From Epiperipatus broadwayi (taxonomy: Eukaryota; Onychophora; Udeonychophora; Euonychophora; Peripatidae), in the NCBI GenBank assembly GCA_028023455.1, contig JAQFVV010006547.1, positions 684,001-748,000 on the forward strand: a DNA stretch of 64,000 nt, given 5' to 3'. Below the pieces are notes generated by a model. The model searched no databases. It saw only the letters and a list, made by a program, of their open reading frames with translations, and had not been told where the DNA came from. Each line of letters opens with the position of its first letter. Within the stretch, counting starts at the first letter, position 1. Both the position numbers and the translations under genes were made by a program. Shown here in pieces: positions 36,670 through 49,836 of the stretch.

Positions 36670-36690
36670 CTATTAATCTGAGGCTGAATT

Positions 36691-38240
36691 CAAGGACCAA
36701 TAAAACATTAAATAACTTAAAGCATGAACAGGTTTACAGAAGTTTGTAAGTATATAAAATGGAAATCTCAGATATTACACTCATACCCAATGTCATTAAT
36801 AATAATATGATTGTTGCATGTATCTTCTTATGTCAGTATTATCTTGAAAATTTTATTATTTATTTATTACTAAACTAATAAATAATAACTATAAACCAAA
36901 TAATTCAAGAATTATAAACAACGTTTAGTAAGTAATTCCTCAAACACATAATCCTACTTTTATGAATGGTTTAAAATATCCTGTGGAAATATTTACTTTT
37001 TAGCAAACTATTCCAACATTTATAATTTACTAACAATAACAATATGAGCACTGACAGTAAATTAGAAGCATAAGGTAATCAATTTCTTGGTTTAAATCCA
37101 TAGTAACACTACTTAATATAATAATTTTTAGAGATTTAATAATGCACACTTGTAATCCTACTCCGGATTGCAGAATTATAATATTAATTCATTTAATAAT
37201 GTCTGCTTACTAATTTATGATGTTTATCATATTTTCAGACTATGGCATTTGTAATCATAAATTCATTATTATAGACCTGACGTTAAATTATAGTTTTATG
37301 CAAAATGAGCAGTTCAATCCTTGAGAAAACATTTGTAGACTAATATCCTTCTGGTTGGTATTTATCACATAATTTAAAGAAAGTAGATTAGTAATCCTTT
37401 GGTTTAAACATATTTAATTTATTTTTGTATAGTTCAGGTTATTTTAATAATTTGTAAGACTTAGAAAATAAATAATCCATAGATTGTGTTAACTTTGTTG
37501 ATTTACATTAAAACTTAAGCATTTTCTCCAATGTTGTGAAATTATATGTTAATTTAGATTCATATTGTTTAAAGTTCTATCTTTCATTAATCCAATGGGG
37601 AATAATTAATATAGTTTTCAAACAAGTTATTTCAGTGTTTTTTTTTTTTTTAAAGAAAAGATAAAAATAAATATCCCATAAGCAATTTTTCAAAATTTTA
37701 TTAATAGTTGAAATCAGTAAATTGGATTTTCTTTAAAATAGTATTTGATGATAATTCTTGTTGTTATCCAGAAATAGTAGCAAGATAATGTGGTCTAGAT
37801 AAATTGGATCTTGTTATTGTTGCAATTTGTCCATTTAGTTGGAGGATGTGATAATTTATTGCCAGCAAAGCAAAATGCCCAGAGTAAATTTATTTACTCT
37901 GCCTTTATAGAGAAGACAATCAAAATGGCTATTAAAAATTTAATTTGACAGAATTTTGGATTCACTATAGTTTAACAAAGACTGATTCCATTTTGACAAG
38001 AGGTCATAATTATAGCTTACTGTCAGCTGGTATCTTAATTTTTCAAAATTACTTAATGTTCTTTCTTTTAAGTTTTTACAGGTAAAATCTGTCCTATTGC
38101 TTTGAGACATTGATTACAATAAAAATAATACTATATTTTTAATATTATATCTTAATTTGAATTATTAAAAAAATCATTTATCTGACAACTAAATACATTA
38201 TAATGTTTCTTTAAAGTTCTCAAATATTTTATTTAATAAA
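36691..38240. other. AT-rich, no gene seen
   Basis: Low-complexity sequence with no convincing ORF, RNA gene or repeat. Confidence 0.55.
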
Positions 38241-40980
38241 TTCATTTAATAAATACATGCTTTTCTACCTACTACAGCCAGTGTCGTTTGCTCTGAAACA
38301 AACGACACCAAACGTAAAGTTAGGGAAGCTTACTTCATTACGGCTGACCCATCGGCAATCAACAGAAGAGAGGCCTGCTATTCCCTATCTTGTAAATGGT
38401 CCACGTAACATCTGCATATAAATTTGCATAAAATTTGCATAGTTTTACAGTTATTAACAGAATAACTCGCCATGAATATGGGACTGTAGACTGTCCCAAA
38501 AGCGCTTGGCAGTAAAAATTTTGACAATTTATTAATCGCTTCATTAACTGTGTGCAGAGCACATATATATATTAATACTAAATAAAATAAATTAATTTAA
38601 TAGCTTTACATTTATAATTTTTTAAATTGATTAAGTTTTAAACATAAAGAAATTGCATGTATGTACACATATACCATTAAATGGAATGTTAGCTTTACAA
38701 TTTTAGCTAAATGTAATCTCAATTGTATAATTACCATAATACAATTATTGTAGACCTGTTTCAAATATTATGTTTGATTTAATGTATCCTATTTTATATA
38801 TTTTTCCATAATATCAATTTTATGTGTGCGTTTTCTGTTTGTACATAAAAAAAAAAAATCAACTGCTGTTTTCAAAAAACATAATAACACAGACACATGT
38901 ATTTTAGATACACATTGTTCAATAAAATCTGCTCAGATGACATTTTAAAATATTTTCTACAAATTTTTATTACTTTGAGAGACTTTTAAATTTCATTTTT
39001 GATCATACTATCTGCTATCTGACCAATAAAAAGTTGTGGATTTACTTTGTTTAACTAGAAAATAAAGCCAATATAATTTTTACAGGATTTTTTTTGACTA
39101 TATTTATTAATTCTGATGGTAATTATTTGGTTACAAAATATATATAAATGAACAGTAATACTATATATATATATATTATAATGATCCAAAAGAAAGTGAA
39201 GATCGAATCTTACCGCATCTGCACTACAAGGGCGCCATTTAGGCATATGAATCTAGAAAAATTTATAAAGTAGGCAGATACGCAAATTAAGATACCATTT
39301 TATTTTATATTTAGACCGTTAGCCCAATGTCACTAGCTCATGGAAACGCAGAGATAATAAATAACTTGATTAATTTGTATCTTAAATATATATAAAAAAA
39401 ATAAAAGCCACTGCCAGTAATTAACACACAAACATTTATTTACGCACATATAAATTTTGAATCATTTTAAATTTTGAGGAATAATATTTATTATTTTAGA
39501 TTTTAACATTCTTTTAATTTAACTTATTATTTTAAAATTTTAAATCATCTACACAGATGAAATTTATATTTATTTTAAGATTGTCGAGTATGAATAAACT
39601 ATGTAGATTTGCATTTGAAAAGAAAATATTCTATCCCTTATTTAACCTTAGGCCAAAAGTTTGCAGTCAAGCCAGCATCAATCCATCTGATACATTGATG
39701 TATTCAATGTAGCATGAAAATACAACAGCACAATATACTATACTGTCAGGAATGGACATCTGAACAGTATAGTTAGAGAAGACATTGACTCTTGTCCAAT
39801 ACAGGTATGTTACATCTGTATGGCAAGAAGAACAATAAAATAAAAACTCCATAGAAAGGGACCACGGTCCTTTTTGCCGACTTACAATCCCATCCATAGG
39901 CAAAAGGGTTTGTACAGCATATACAGTGATTCTGCATGTAGCGAACCTCATACTACATCTACTAATTACACCAATATATCTAATCAATTGTCCTAATTCA
40001 ACTACGAAACGAATAACCTAAGATCACCCTCCCTTAATATAACTTTACAAATCTATATAGCCATTCACACCCCACTTAAATTTAGCATTTATATACGTTC
40101 ACACAGATGAATTTTATAAAATTTGTTTTATAATGTTGAGTATAGATCAACTGCATAGATTCCACAGTTAAAAACATTTCAAAATAAACATAACCGATCA
40201 AAATACAAAGTCATTGATAATGTCAATTGCAGAGGGAATACAAGAAATCCAATGGCATTCATCATAAGATGTCGCATTGACATCGATGACTTTTATATTC
40301 TAATCGAATATGAAAACCACAACATACTTAACCACTAACGAATTTATGCAACATCCATACTCAACTTAAATTTCATGCATTTAAACAATTTATACAAAAA
40401 TATTAATAAGAAATGAAAATGGAAATGATTTTAGCAAACTTAACTATGTAAAATTTAAACATCAATAATTGATTTGGAAACTTTAAGTCAGATAAAAGTT
40501 CATTTAACAAAAAAAAATTATGCTTAGCTTGATAAATCTTTAAAGTTCTTAATTATTTATAGTCAAATTTTTCCATTTACACCTTATAGTAGAAGAGCTC
40601 ACGGTTCCTGTTGTCAATTCCCATGAAGACTTTCATGGAAGACCCGTCTGATATTTGGAGGTAGCCTTAGCTGGTTCCATTCTGGTATCACAGTCATTTC
40701 ATTTTTAAAATAAGTGAGAGAGAATGACAAGTGCGTCTTATCATTTTTCTCACAAAATCAAGTTGGAACTGTCAGGAAATTGTCTTAATTTGAATCGTTT
40801 TCCTTTTATAATCCTCCTATGGATTCCACGAACAAAAACGTCACTGTTCCATTTTTTCGTTATGGTCTGGGCCTTTATTTGCTGCTTCTATATTGGACAA
40901 GCTAATTCTTTTTATTCTCTTATCTATATTTCATTTATTTTAAGTGCCCCAAGGGTTAGTTTGCTTTTCAATTAATTTAT
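38241..40980. other. Cluster of GC-richer islands, unidentified
   Basis: Several patches are clearly richer in G and C than their flanks: 38275-38560, 39185-39250, 39660-40020, 40250-40300 and 40570-40870. Small hairpins mark them. GTGTCGTTTG / CAAACGACAC lies at 38281-38308, CTATACTGT / ACAGTATAG within 39738-39770, and ACATTGA / TCAATGT near 39694-39712. ORFs there (39667-39987 on minus, 106 codons; 40724-40975 on plus, 83 codons) have no domain that I recognise. They may be exons, UTRs or remnants of another element. Confidence 0.35.
39214..39246 (-). other. Possible first coding exon with donor site
   Basis: On the minus strand an ATG at 39246 opens eleven codons (MPKWRPCSADA) that end exactly at GCG|GTAAGA, a good 5' splice donor (intron side 39213-39208). 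The GC-rich codon string contrasts with the surrounding AT-rich DNA. There is no acceptor or second exon that I can tie to it, so this is a weak prediction. Confidence 0.18.
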
Positions 40981-41208
40981 AAAACAATCATTTCCATTTA
41001 CAAAAATATATAAATCTTTTTACAAAAATATATGTTCAAACACTTTTTTCATTTATTAAAAAAAAAAATTTTTAAAGTTTTGCATCTGTGTGAATATATA
41101 TGCGTTTAACAACTCTTTAATTTTAGCTTTTAATAAATTTATTTTTATTTGCGAACTTAAAAGTTTTTATTTTAAAATAATGTAACGGCATATTTATATA
41201 TCGTTACA

Positions 41209-41430
41209 ATATATATATATATATATATATAAGGAAATAAAGTCATACATCACTTGACTTAATTTAATAAGCTTGTACTAATAATGAGTGTTAATACATC
41301 TTAGCAAACTCTTCCACAACAGCTAGAAAATGGTCTGGGGATATAGGGATATTCAGAAAAGCTTGTTAAGCGTTATTAATGCTCATTATGTATATATAGA
41401 GAGAGGGAGACATAGAGAGAAAGAGAGAGA
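41209..41430. repeat. (AT)n and (GA)n microsatellites
   Basis: An (AT)n run occupies 41209-41231, and a GA-rich run (GAGAGAGGGAGACATAGAG and onward) occupies about 41399-41430. The sequence between them is ordinary AT-rich DNA. Confidence 0.85.
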
Positions 41431-44400
41431 AATTAAGAATCAGTTTTCATTATATTTGGAAGTTGTTAAATTAAAATTCAGCTTTGATCCTCTGAATATT
41501 TAAAGGGGGATTTTTATCATTTATTTTATAAATATATATAATCAATAGATCGAATTCATTTTTTCATTTAACATTAATGTAAATAAATTAAGCATGTATA
41601 GGAATAAATGGTAAGAGACAGGTGGTATCATCTGTCTTTTGATAGTTTGTTTATATAACTTATTGGAACTTTTAGTTAATTCCTGCTTAGTTATATATAT
41701 TGTAATATTACAGTGTACTCAGGTGTTATTAAGAGAGATGAGAAACCATCATCATCAACTCCAAATAAACAAAATATAAAATTAAAAATAAAAGGAATGG
41801 CTCATGCGAGATCAACACAACAAAACTATGTTAACTATAAGTTCACAGGCATTACCCAATAACAATAATCATTATCAATAAAAAATAAATTAACAATCAA
41901 TCTTATTACTGGATTTGAAATGGGTCTACTATAGACAGGCTAATTATTTAACCTGTGCAAAACTTAGGGTAACAATACAACGATAATTTGTATCACAAAC
42001 TTAAGTGCTAATCCTTAAGAATATAACAAAAAAGATAATACTGGGATATTAAACATGTGCCATTGATGTATTGGCCAACTATAAACTTAATTTCTAAATA
42101 AATAATTAAAATGGAATGTAGTGCTTGGACATTAAACAATATTTCTTTTGGATCATCTAATATCATCATCAACTGGATGTCCATAATTCTGAACCTAAAT
42201 CTTTTTTATATAACAGTTCATTATGCATGAATCCAGTTCAATGAGAAAAAGCTCTATAAATATTACTGTGAGCAAAAGATATAATACAACATAATAATTT
42301 ATAGGATTAAATAAATTCACTGGAATAATTTAAACAATGAAATATAAATTTATTAATTAGAAACAATAAAATGAATTTAAGGTCTGCTGAGTATACCATA
42401 TATATAATTTCAGCATTCTGATTTTCATTAATACAATAAGCTATTACATTATTATTTACAAATACCTCATAATAGGTTTACAAAGCACGCAGACATGTAT
42501 AGTAGTTTGTGAAGATATTTGAATAAATAAAAATCATTTTTATAATGCATAATTAATAACAGATTTAACATATATGTGTGTACACATTGAAATATGGTGC
42601 ATACACTGGCATTTTATTAGAAGAGAAATAAACCTAATAATCCATATATTTTCTCAATACACAATTCCATGTTTAAAATATACATGAAACTTACATATAC
42701 ATGTGTATATCTATAAAAAAAAAATAGTATGAACCAAAATTATTGATTAATTCATTATTTCTAATGGTAAAAAAAAGTTTTTTCTTTTTACTTTTTTAAT
42801 ATATATATATATATTACTTCTTTGGGAGTCCATAAATATTTTTTTTTTTTTTTAGGGTACTCTTGATTAATTATAAATGTCTTTAAAAATATTTTAGCAA
42901 GTTCTTTTGTTTTTCAATTTAGAAAGATTTTTGGAGTTTACTTTTTTTTTAATTTCAAAATAAAATTGTTTATAAATCAATCCTTTTTTTAAACTTATAA
43001 TTCAAACAAAAATTATTTATTTATTTTACTTTTAAATTAGAGATCTTAATAATTGTCATTTTCTCTAAAGAAAGTTTCTGCTTTTCAGTTTTAGTAAATA
43101 TATGTGGAAGTGGTCATTTATTAATTTCTTTCATTATTCTGACTTTAATTGAATAATTTAGCCAAAAATTATTTATCTTTAAAACCAGCTGATAGCTCTA
43201 AGTACTTTATATACACAACATAGTATCTTTGTTTGTGCTTTTATGCATATTGGTAAAACTACATATATAGCATGATAATATCTTGGTAAGCTGATCCCTT
43301 CTAAAACCATAGACTGGCTTATTGTCATCTTTGGGAAAGATATAATTTGATAACTGTTAACATTCAATCACATTCCATTTAGTCTCATTTGTTGGACTTC
43401 AGGCAAGTCAGCCATCTAGTATATCATGACTTATGAAACATAAAAACAGGTCCTTTACTTCCATGTGAATCCAAACTATACCATTGTGTCATTAGCAGCA
43501 GCATCTGATTTTTCTTCTGCACGTTCAGTTATATCTTCATAATAATAATAATTTTACTGTCATATTCTGTAAAACAACCCTTTAATCCTTTTTTTTCAAT
43601 GTTTTTAGAGTCAGGGTGGAATTTAAAACATATAGTAATTAAAAATAAGTTTTTCTTATCTTCATTGAAAAAAATAATGGCTTATTTTAATTCACCTTAA
43701 TCCTTTCACAAATAATGTTGTAGGATTTTTATCAAAATATGTTTTGCAAGCTTTAATTTTAAAAAAAATTCTTTAATCAAAATAGATAGTGGAATTTTAT
43801 AATTGCCAATATATCTATTGCAACATAAAAACATGCTTGTTTTCATTTCAAAATCAAAATTAATAAAATATTAATAAAACATTTTTAAATGTTTAATATA
43901 TAATAAAAAAATTTAAATTCAAAATTATGTAATCCTTAACTGTTATTCCTGTCTAATATAGAAAATATTTACAAAGAGTTTTTGTTTGTGTTTATTTCTA
44001 ATTTTTCTTTCAACTTTATATATATATGCACACACACTACTATGTTGTTGTATGCAATGAGACACATGATCATCTCAATATATATATAAACACATGTATG
44101 AAATAGTATAAAGAGGTAAGAAGTTATTCATGGGCCATAATCTTTATTGTCAGGTATCAAACTCATTCAAAATTTTAGTTAGAAAATAATGAAATGATGT
44201 ACAAATATGATGGTTAACTTTTAAATTACCAATAGGCAATGCTCAATCAAGAATACATTGTGCTGTTCTAAATTACAATTTAATACTAATTATTTTTTTC
44301 TATTTTTTCTCTAGGGTTTTTAATTCATGTTTTAATTATGTAAGTTAATTTTGAGCCCAGTCATTTTCAACCTCTCATGTTGTTTACCTCCTCTACTAAA

Positions 44401-47400
44401 TATAATATTACAAATATGCACTTATGCAATTACATTTTTATGTATTCATTGTATACACACCAGTTCTGATTTTCATTCTTTTCTTTTTTTAGTATAAATA
44501 AGTCTTTGGCATTGATAATACAATGTCAGAGATAGGTTTAGACTCCCATAAAGTTTTAGTTGATATTTTTTTTGGAGTGTTATGATTAATGATGAACAGC
44601 TTTAGAACTGCATTTAAGACACTGTCATTTTTCAATATGATATAGTTAAGAAAATGTATATATGGATTTCCTACATATCATTAAATTTAACTATGTAAAG
44701 CAATTTCTTCAGGTGAAGATAACTTGATTATTTCTAGTAAAAAGAAACAAAATAAGGATAAAATTTGTTGTGATGGTTAAGCAAAAGGAATATTATTAAC
44801 AAAGGTCTTTTAATATTTCTCTAAGTTAATGAAATAAACAACTTTTACAGCTAAGGAAATATTATGATTTAGCATTTATATACTTTCTTTTAGGAAATTT
44901 ATCCTCTAGAAAAAAAAAAATCTTATCAATTTAGTAGTTAGATAACTGCAAGTTTTTGATGGAAGGATGGATCATCAAATGAAGATAATGTGCATAGTTT
45001 TGAAATTGCTATTTGGTTTAATTAGTTTGATAGATTACTGATATTAAAAAATCATTTCTGACAGTTTTTTATGCTTTAATTGGCACAGTTAGCTTTGCTT
45101 ATATTTTAACATTAAATCAAAATGTTAACAGAAATTTGTTTTTTCTTGTTGGTGAAGGTTATTACATCAATATCACTAAAAGGCCACATCTTTATCATTG
45201 ATCTCTTATTGAAGTATTAATTTGTGTATTAACAGAAAAACCTTGATCAAAATTGATTCAAAATAATGATATTGATTTTATGAATTTTAATAGTATAATG
45301 TGAATTTTTGCATACAATACATGGATTAATTATTATGAACATTTGATTTGAGCTGAAGATCATCATAAAGAAACACAGATATATCCATACTCAAAACAAT
45401 GATTTCTTAAAGATTAAGTTGTAGTTAAAAGTCGGAGCATAAAAATTTACATTATGTGATCTTTTGCAAATTTAGATTGTTGTCAGATAATGAACTAGTG
45501 TGTTCCAAAGTTATGTCTTAAAAAAGTATTGTATTCTATAAATATTGATATGAAATTTGATGTTCATTTTTTACAAGCAACTAATTCTCATAATACAAAA
45601 ATCTTGATTTTCATAGTTTTCATATTATTAAGAAGTATGTTGTAGTTATAAGTAAATCTTTTTTTTTTTACTATAAAGATGAATTCTGATTGGTTCTCTG
45701 ATAATGATATTGCTATTCATGATTTGATATATATAGAAATGAATAATGTCTTATTCATTTCAGTGTTGGCCATGTGGTCTTCCACATTTTTGTGAGCTAT
45801 TTTTAAAGTTGTGAGCATTGCTAAATATAGCAGTTCATAGTTAATAAATAAGATTACGTGTTTGAATAATAGGTATATTTAAATGAATTTATTAAACATC
45901 ATATAATATTAAATGTATATAGTAGATTTATTAAAATATTTAAATTTAAGAGAAATTATATAAATTATGTTGAAATTAGCTTTTATCAAAGTATAGAATA
46001 TATTGAAAAGCAACACAAATATACTTGTGAAAAAAAAAGATTTTAAATAATTAAATTAAAATAGGTTAATGAAAAAAAATTAAACCTGTTTAAAGAAATG
46101 AGATTTTAAAAACAAGAAAAATTCAAGCAATTTAATAATTTCAATGTTTTGTAAATTCAGTCAAAAAATAATGTGATTTTTAAAATTAATGTAATTAAAA
46201 TAAAGTGATGTCATAATGGTGAAGAAAATAAAAGATTATTGAAGGTGTGAAAAATGATCAAAGATGTTGAAACACCAAGTCAAAACCTATATATAGTCAA
46301 TTTTTTTAAAATTAATCATTCTTATTTTATTAAAACTCCATCAAACATCATTAGGATTGCTGACTAGAGAAAAGGAAGACTATTGAAATGTAACTTAGAT
46401 CTCTAGTCAATCCAAGTATTCTGTTTTCAAAGGAATCTTGAATCAAAATGAAGAAAATGTTTTAACTTCAAATTTCAAAGACAAGAATCATAAAGTACAT
46501 TATAGCAACTTGTAAGAAAAACAATATGATAATACATACATGGAATCAATTAATGGATACCATTATGGGAGAAATAGTAGTCTGCAAAAAAGAAATTTTA
46601 ATGAACTATAGAGAATTCTGGGTTCAGAACTTTTTCTTTGCAAGTCAAAACTATTAGTTTAAACTGTTATCTTAACATATTAATCATTTTCAGTTTTATT
46701 TTACAAACTCATAGGTTAGGGTATATTTAATTCTAATAAATATTGTGTTATTATGTATAGAGTGTTTATATAACAGTATTTAATTGACTGATGTGAATGT
46801 TTTGTGAAAAAAAAAGCAGTATTTTGCTGCAATAAAAATTCACTTTTTTTTACTATTAGTATATATATATATATGTGTGTGTGTGTGGAAATTATCAGAT
46901 AAATAATCAAATAAATAATCAAAGTATAATATTCATTTTAAGCACAAAAATGCACACTTTTAAAATATTTAAGGTGTTTAGGTATTTAAAAAATGATGAA
47001 TGTAATATAATTTTTGTCATTTTAAGTTAAAGGTTTGTTTAAAATTTGATCAAGTCCATTTGTACATAAACTAGTCCTCCTTTTAATTGCTGTGAGTTAA
47101 ATTTTATGTATGTTAGAACATATTATGTTCATGCAATTATTATATTACTGTTGAATGGTTATTGTACACTATATCTATATGGTGGAAATTATTCAGGATT
47201 TTGTTTTGTAAGGTTGGCAGTCAAATCTAAGGACTATTTTAGTTAATTAAGAAGTATTACTAGTAAATCAGGGTCAGATTTAAAGAGTCACTTCACCTAA
47301 TTAGTTTCCATTATTGTTGAATCAGGATTTGGACATAAACTGGCTATTCGCTAGAATTATTGTTGTAGAAAAGTGTATTAGTTATAATTATCCCATATTA

Positions 47401-49836
47401 GATATATGTGTGTGCAATGGAGCTTATGATATGAATAAATGTATTACATTTGTAAGAATCAACCATATGTAGGAATATATTCAAGATATATTAAAAAGTC
47501 AGAGATTTACTTTATGGAACATGTGCTCAATCATAAAAAAAAAGTTGTATTATAAGATTTAATTGAAAGACTAATCTTTTAAAATTAATTAAAATAAACC
47601 TTGGATACTTTATAAATAACTATTGTTTTCCACTCTGCATGTGAAAAAAAAATAAAAGATTTGAGAAATGGCTTATTTAAGGAAAAGAACATTACATTTT
47701 ATCTGAAAATTATAATATTTTGTAATAAACTATTGTTTTGTTATTGGTGTAAATTGTGTGTTAATATCTTTATATGTAATAGTATCTGGTCTGCATATTT
47801 ATTATATGTCTATTTCATCAATAATAATGTATGTTTTGTGGGATGTAGCCTAGTATTGCAAATTGTGGTTATGTAGTGGTCATCACCACCATATCAAAGA
47901 AAATATTTTCAAATCTTATTTATATATTGTGAGGGTAGCTTACAATCTTATTGAAACCAGCTTTTATTTATCCACACCACCAGATCAATCCCTGTTAAAA
48001 CACAAGTTTAACTAACAGATAGTTGAATGTACAGTATCATTTTTTTTGTAAACATATATATATGTAAGCGATTAATGTTTGCTTTATTAAGTACTAAATT
48101 AAACAAATATCACAATGAACTAATTTTCCTTGTTTAATGAGAATTAAAAAACCCAGTTAAAGAAATTTATATATATATATGTATAAACCAACAATGAGTT
48201 TTTTTTATTAATGTGTTGAACATCACAAATAAAGACTTAGACTTAGTAGACATAGTGGTGACCTAATGTCAAGCCAAATCATTAGGCAACCAAGTATGGA
48301 AAATAAAAGTAGAATTCTATTACATAATTTTGTTTCTAACTGCAATCAATATAATACATGAAACAATAGACAGCTACAATAATAGAAATGGAAATGCTGG
48401 TATACTAAACACTGGAAACTAAGTGGGATATAAAAGCAAACCCAGTATTTTTCTGTCATCTTTTGTTATTTTTTAAATGATGCAGGAACTGTACACAGCA
48501 ACTTTTAAAGATCAAATGTTCAAATCCTAGAGAATGTGGATAACTTTTAGAACATTCCAAATTATTCTTATAATCTTTTTAGTGCAAAATTATAAGAAAT
48601 TACAACCAACATTTAAGCAGAGAAAAGTTTGATAAATTAGTATGGTTTGACAAAAGAACTGAACTGATTTTAACTTGTTATTTAAAAATAAAAACTGTGC
48701 TGTTGTTTGAACACAGAGAAAAAAAGAAGTAAAACATCACTAGTATATATATATAAATGATGAAGTAACTTTTTTTTTTTCTATGAGACATTAAATGCCA
48801 AATAGTAAATTAAGAAAAAATAAATGTATTATGAACTGTTATGCAATGTATTCCAGATAAATTAGTTTTGCCATAGGCCTATATAATGCCTAAAGAAACA
48901 TCAAATGTCCTACACTAAGTGTCTAAATGAATCCAGAAGAGAAGCAACCACAGAAAATGGAAACATCATTTCAAATATGTTGCCAAGAAATTTTGGCAGG
49001 TAATGAATGACTATCCAAGATAAATTAATGAATCTTTTGATTTATTATATATATATTTTAATATTTGTTTGTAAAAATTCAAGTTTTATTTCCTCTCCAT
49101 ACTTGTTAGTTTAAACATGCCTAGAACTTGGGAGAGTCCATTATGCTTGAAAGCAAGAAAATGGAGGGGGCGGGGTATTTTAAGATAGACAAAATATTTT
49201 TTTATGTTAAATAAAGTTTAGGTCAGCTTTCCCTCCATAGTGACTTGACATTTGATTATCACTGATATGGAATGAGGTAAGATTTTTTGATACTATTCTA
49301 TATTAAGCACATGCACTATTACAGGGCAGAGTTTGTGTTATTTTTTTATTGTTAACTAAAAATTGTTTATCTTTATTTTTTTTTTTTTGGTACAAATGAT
49401 TAATGTTCTTGGGTGGATGCTCTTTTCTATCAATGTTAGGGAATTATACATGTAGAGGAGGCAAAGAAGATGGAACATCAATAACTGGAATTGGATGACA
49501 TGGCTATTGTGGATATATTTGTATAATATTATAAATTAGTTAGCTAGCTTCGTGATCAATTTAATAAAAGATTTTTTTTATTCTTTGTAAATAGTTAGTG
49601 CCTTTCAACATATCTCTGTCATGCATAAGGATTGGAATAGTGAATATATTAATCATTGATATGGTAGAAATACATTTTTGACACATACAATTATATTATT
49701 TTATCATGTTTAAAAGTTTTGGTTTTTTATTTTGTTATTCAATAAACATTGTTAACTTGTTTTTCATTAAAATGGTCTTTAGTTTATCAAAATCATTTAT
49801 TTATTCACTCATCAACTTATAACCGGATACATATAC
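41431..49836. other. AT-rich desert, no gene seen
   Basis: More than 8 kb without a supported gene. Only low-complexity tracts stand out, such as (TA)n running into (TG)n at about 46860-46887. Short ORFs in this stretch are isoleucine/tyrosine/phenylalanine-rich translations of AT-rich DNA. Confidence 0.55.

Larger units (their letters stand above)
32424..36690 (+). mobile_element. Large dispersed repeat, copy 2
   Basis: This is the best-preserved copy. It starts ATTGTACCTGTCGG (32424). Island 1 runs to about 32655 and is closely similar to 12370-12605. Island 2 is at 33240-33700 and island 3 at 35580-35770. The segment 35845-36300 matches 19425-20000. The distal hairpin is at 36637-36669, preceded by GGGTTCGAAC (36594-36603), a B-box-like string. 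A 982-bp DNA element (34272-35253) has inserted between islands 2 and 3. Without it the unit is about 3.3 kb. No frame is conserved with copy 1a: the region matching its 111-codon ORF has frame-breaking gaps. The class is unknown and the right boundary is approximate. Confidence 0.75.

Noticed and set aside
39667-39987. 106-codon minus-strand ORF with hydrophobic and cysteine residues
   Set aside because: No recognisable family, no splice context and no second copy to test. It is mentioned only as part of the island cluster.
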